Shown piece by piece: positions 5,927 to 7,783 of a stretch of 7,783 nucleotides of DNA. The DNA comes from an uncultured Collinsella sp. (GTDB taxonomy: Bacteria > Actinomycetota > Coriobacteriia > Coriobacteriales > Coriobacteriaceae). The notes beneath the pieces are model-generated. The model did not search any database and was not told where the DNA came from. It was given only the letters and a program-made list of their open reading frames with translations. The stretch spans positions 1 through 7,783 of the forward strand of contig CABRZN010000087.1 of NCBI GenBank assembly GCA_902475445.1. Direction: 5' to 3'. A program made the position numbers and the translations under genes. Position 1 is the stretch's first letter. Each line of letters opens with the position of its first letter.

Positions 5927-5998
5927 ACCAGGGCGAGGTCGCGTAATGTATGTGTCTCGTGTCTAGCCGCGTCGAGGCCCCTGCCCGTCCACGGTGAC

Positions 5999-6018
5999 CC
6001 GAAGCCTTTTAGCTTCGG
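5999..6018. repeat. 7-bp hairpin between crr and nagB
   Basis: CCGAAGC (5999-6005) pairs with GCTTCGG (6012-6018) around a 6-nt loop. It lies about 90 nt downstream of the crr stop on the minus strand. Neither strand has a following T-tract. With the larger hairpin at 6036-6069 it forms a tandem structured region in the crr-nagB gap. Confidence 0.45.
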
Positions 6019-6035
6019 ACAAATCCCATCTTGCC

Positions 6036-6069
6036 ACGGAGGGCGTCCTCTTTCAAGGGCGCCCTCCGT
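6036..6069 (-). terminator. Strong 14-bp hairpin after crr, terminator-like without T-tract
   Basis: ACGGAGGGCGTCCT (6036-6049) pairs with AGGGCGCCCTCCGT (6056-6069) around a 6-nt loop. It begins 40 nt past the crr stop on the minus strand. On the minus strand one position (6046 with 6059) is an A-C mismatch; on the + strand it is a G-U pair. No T-run follows on either strand. It could be a U-tract-less terminator, an mRNA 3'-end stabiliser, or a processing site separating crr from nagB. Confidence 0.5.
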
Positions 6070-6109
6070 AAACGTGTTTGAATTGTAGGCTAATGGCCAC
6101 GTGCACTTG

Positions 6110-6607
6110 CTAGCGCTCGCGAGCAACGATGAGCTGGTCCATCTCTTCGACATGCACGCCAACGGAGCCCTTGATACTCGAGAACTCAACAGAGTTGCAC
6201 ACCAAGATGGGGACCGTCACATCATAGCCCTCAGCAGCAATTGCCTCGCGATCGAACTCAATGAGTACATCGCCCTTATGGACGACATCGCCCACCTGTG
6301 CATGCACGGTAAAGTGCTTGCCCTCGAGCTGAACAGTGTCCAAGCCAACGTGGATGAGCACGTCCAAGCCATCGACCGTGTTAAGCGCAACGGCGTGTCC
6401 CGTGGGAAAAATAGCCTCGACCTTGGCATCAGCCGGCGCAATCACACGCGTGCCAGTAGGCTGAATCGCCACGCCCTGGCCCAAAAGGCCGGTGGCAAAT
6501 GTCTGGTCATTGACCTCGGACAACGGAATGACGTCGCCCGAGATGGGAGCATCCAGCGTAAGGACTCGACCACGCATACCAAAAGACCTTAGGACTTTAG
6601 TGAACAT
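6110..6607 (-). CDS. crr: PTS glucose-type IIA component (IIA-Glc, Crr-like)
   Basis: This encodes a 165-residue soluble phosphocarrier, close in size to the 169-residue E. coli Crr. The family takes phosphate from HPr and passes it to a IIB domain during uptake of glucose or N-acetylglucosamine. The phospho-accepting His86 lies in LDVLIHVGLDTVQLEGK, and the second active-site histidine, His71 (PTGHAVAL), sits 15 residues earlier, the spacing found in E. coli (75 and 90). Other family marks are PISGDVIPLSEV (21-32) and VGDVVHKGDVLIEFD (105-119). The ATG at 6607 is chosen because GAGGGGG (6611-6617) precedes it; an in-frame ATG at 6628 lacks such a site. It stands alone, with no IIB or IIC domain, so it must serve permeases elsewhere. 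It lies 71 bp after glmM and 272 bp before nagB. Which sugar it serves, and whether it has Crr-like regulatory roles, cannot be told from sequence. Confidence 0.94.
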   Translation of the reverse strand: MFTKVLRSFGMRGRVLTLDAPISGDVIPLSEVNDQTFATGLLGQGVAIQPTGTRVIAPADAKVEAIFPTGHAVALNTVDGLDVLIHVGLDTVQLEGKHFTVHAQVGDVVHKGDVLIEFDREAIAAEGYDVTVPILVCNSVEFSSIKGSVGVHVEEMDQLIVARER

Positions 6608-6648
6608 GATCCCCCTCGGACATACCAATCAACCAAAATAGCTTTAAC

Positions 6649-6678
6649 AGTTTACCACTTGGCACCCGTTTTTGACCA
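6649..6678 (-). promoter_or_regulatory. Possible promoter for crr
   Basis: In the 71-bp glmM-crr gap the minus strand has TGGTCA (6673-6678, four of six -35 bases), an 18-bp spacer, and TAAACT (6649-6654, four of six -10 bases). The -35 abuts the glmM stop codon. No terminator hairpin separates glmM from crr, so read-through from glmM is equally likely. Confidence 0.22.
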
Positions 6679-7783
6679 TTAGGGAAGTTCGCGCTTGACA
6701 ACCTCGACGATGTCGTCGACAACGCGCTGGGTCAGCTCGTGCGTCTCGGCCTCGGCCATCACGCGGACCAGCGGCTCGGTACCGCTCGGGCGCACCAGAA
6801 TGCGGCCGCGGCCGTCAAGCTCCTTCTCGGCAGCAGCGACGGCATCCCAGATGGGCTGGCAATCGTCCAGGCCGGCCTTGTTGTCCGAATGCACGTTGAC
6901 GAGCACCTGCGGGTACTTCTTCATGATGCCGGCAAGATCGGTGAGGGTACGACCGGTGCGCTTGAGCACGGCCAGCAGCTGCAGAGCTGTCACCAGGCCG
7001 TCACCGGTGGTGTTGTGCTCCAGGAAGATGATGTGGCCGGACTGTTCGCCGCCGATGACGGCGCCGTCCGCGAGCATGCGCTCAAGAACGTAGCGATCGC
7101 CCACGGCGGTCTGAACCATTTCGAAGCCCTGCTCCTTCATAGCGATGGAGAAACCTAGGTTGCACATGACAGTCGAGACGATCTCGGAGTTGGCGAGCTT
7201 GCCACGGGCGGCCAGGTCGGAGCCACAGATGGCCAGGATGTAGTCGCCATCGATCTCGTTGCCCTCGCTGTCCACGAACAGCACGCGGTCGGCGTCGCCG
7301 TCGTGGGCCAGGCCGATGTCAGCATGGGTGCGCAGCACGAGCTCGCGCAAGGGCTCGAGGTGAGTGGAGCCACATTCAACGTTAATGTCAGTTCCGCAGT
7401 AATCGGTGTTGATAGCGTGCACCGTGGCGCCCAGGCGCTGCAGCGCGGCGGGCGTAGTCTGGCAAGAAGCGCCATGGCCGCAGTCGACGGCAACGACCAG
7501 GCCGTCGAGCCTCAGACCATCGAGCGTATCGATGGCGTGGTCGACGTATGCCTTGCGGGCGTCCTTCATCTTGATGATGTGGCCCACGCCGGCACCGGTC
7601 GGCAGCGTGTCGGCAGCCATGGCTTCCTCGGACATGACCCAGGCGCTGATCTCTTCCTCGACCGCGTCGGGAAGCTTCATACCCTTGCGGCTAAAGAACT
7701 TGATGCCGTTGAACTCCGGCGGATTGTGCGAAGCAGAGATGACGATGCCGCCATCAAGCTCGTTTTGGACGGTGAGCAGCGCC
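6679..7783 (-). CDS. glmM: Phosphoglucosamine mutase, 3' part (5' end outside the window)
   Basis: This is the C-terminal 367 residues of a roughly 445-450-residue cytosolic mutase; about 80 N-terminal residues lie beyond the right edge. GlmM interconverts glucosamine-6-phosphate and glucosamine-1-phosphate, feeding UDP-GlcNAc and peptidoglycan synthesis. All later hallmarks are present: the active-site phosphoserine loop SASHNPPEFNG (catalytic Ser codon at 7729-7731), the metal loop DGDADR (7285-7302), the sugar-binding loop GGEQSGH (about 7033-7053), and the phosphate-binding loop RPSGTEP (6772-6792). GEQSGH and the VRVMAEA after the last loop favour GlmM over phosphomannomutase or phosphoglucomutase. 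The frame is open from the window edge to TAA at 6679-6681; an internal ATG at 7680 is not the start, because the catalytic serine lies upstream of it. Crr follows 71 bp downstream. Activation by autophosphorylation or a kinase is known for the family but cannot be read here. Confidence 0.95.
   Translation of the reverse strand, partial: ALLTVQNELDGGIVISASHNPPEFNGIKFFSRKGMKLPDAVEEEISAWVMSEEAMAADTLPTGAGVGHIIKMKDARKAYVDHAIDTLDGLRLDGLVVAVDCGHGASCQTTPAALQRLGATVHAINTDYCGTDINVECGSTHLEPLRELVLRTHADIGLAHDGDADRVLFVDSEGNEIDGDYILAICGSDLAARGKLANSEIVSTVMCNLGFSIAMKEQGFEMVQTAVGDRYVLERMLADGAVIGGEQSGHIIFLEHNTTGDGLVTALQLLAVLKRTGRTLTDLAGIMKKYPQVLVNVHSDNKAGLDDCQPIWDAVAAAEKELDGRGRILVRPSGTEPLVRVMAEAETHELTQRVVDDIVEVVKRELP

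Noticed and set aside
5160..5966. 268-residue + strand reading frame opposite nagB
   Set aside because: It is an antisense shadow of a GC-rich gene, low in complexity (Val/Gly-rich), with no family resemblance. The opposite strand clearly encodes NagB.

Overview
The window looks like chromosomal DNA from a high-GC Gram-positive gut actinobacterium of the class Coriobacteriia, most likely Collinsella or a close relative. This is inferred from the GC-rich third codon positions, AGGAGG-type ribosome binding sites, a short Gram-positive-type NagB, a YhbY protein, and a ~1000-residue ATPase/BTAD regulator of a sort I associate with this class. No sequence search was possible, so the genus is a moderate-confidence guess.

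Layout from left to right: (1) a non-coding leader of about 240 bp with several hairpins, then a class I SAM-dependent methyltransferase on the + strand (245-1132, GTG start); (2) yhbY, a small ribosome-associated RNA-binding protein, on the + strand (1292-1591), closed by a strong intrinsic terminator whose T-tract runs into the 3' end of the convergent gene; (3) a 999-residue minus-strand transcriptional regulator (1661-4660) with an N-terminal MalT/STAND-like P-loop ATPase, a long helical middle, and a C-terminal SARP-type winged helix plus BTAD domain; (4) a 448-bp gene-free region (4661-5108) rich in direct and inverted repeats, holding the nagB terminator and the probable control region of the regulator; (5) three minus-strand genes of amino-sugar and PTS metabolism: glmM (3' part only, running off the right edge), crr-like PTS IIA(Glc) (6110-6607), and nagB (5109-5837).

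GlmM converts glucosamine-6-P to glucosamine-1-P for cell-wall UDP-GlcNAc synthesis, whereas NagB converts glucosamine-6-P to fructose-6-P plus ammonia. The right half therefore places the two fates of GlcN-6-P side by side, with a phosphotransfer protein between them. The gaps (71 and 272 bp) and hairpins between the genes suggest partly separate transcription. The regulator reads in the same direction as this cluster but is separated from it by the nagB terminator. Its target is unknown.

No clearly new multi-gene system (defence, mobile element, CRISPR, biosynthetic cluster) is visible. The items most worth a second look are the domain order of the regulator, the 23-bp-period direct repeat upstream of it, the competing hairpins in the nagB leader, and an abrupt codon-usage shift inside the methyltransferase gene.
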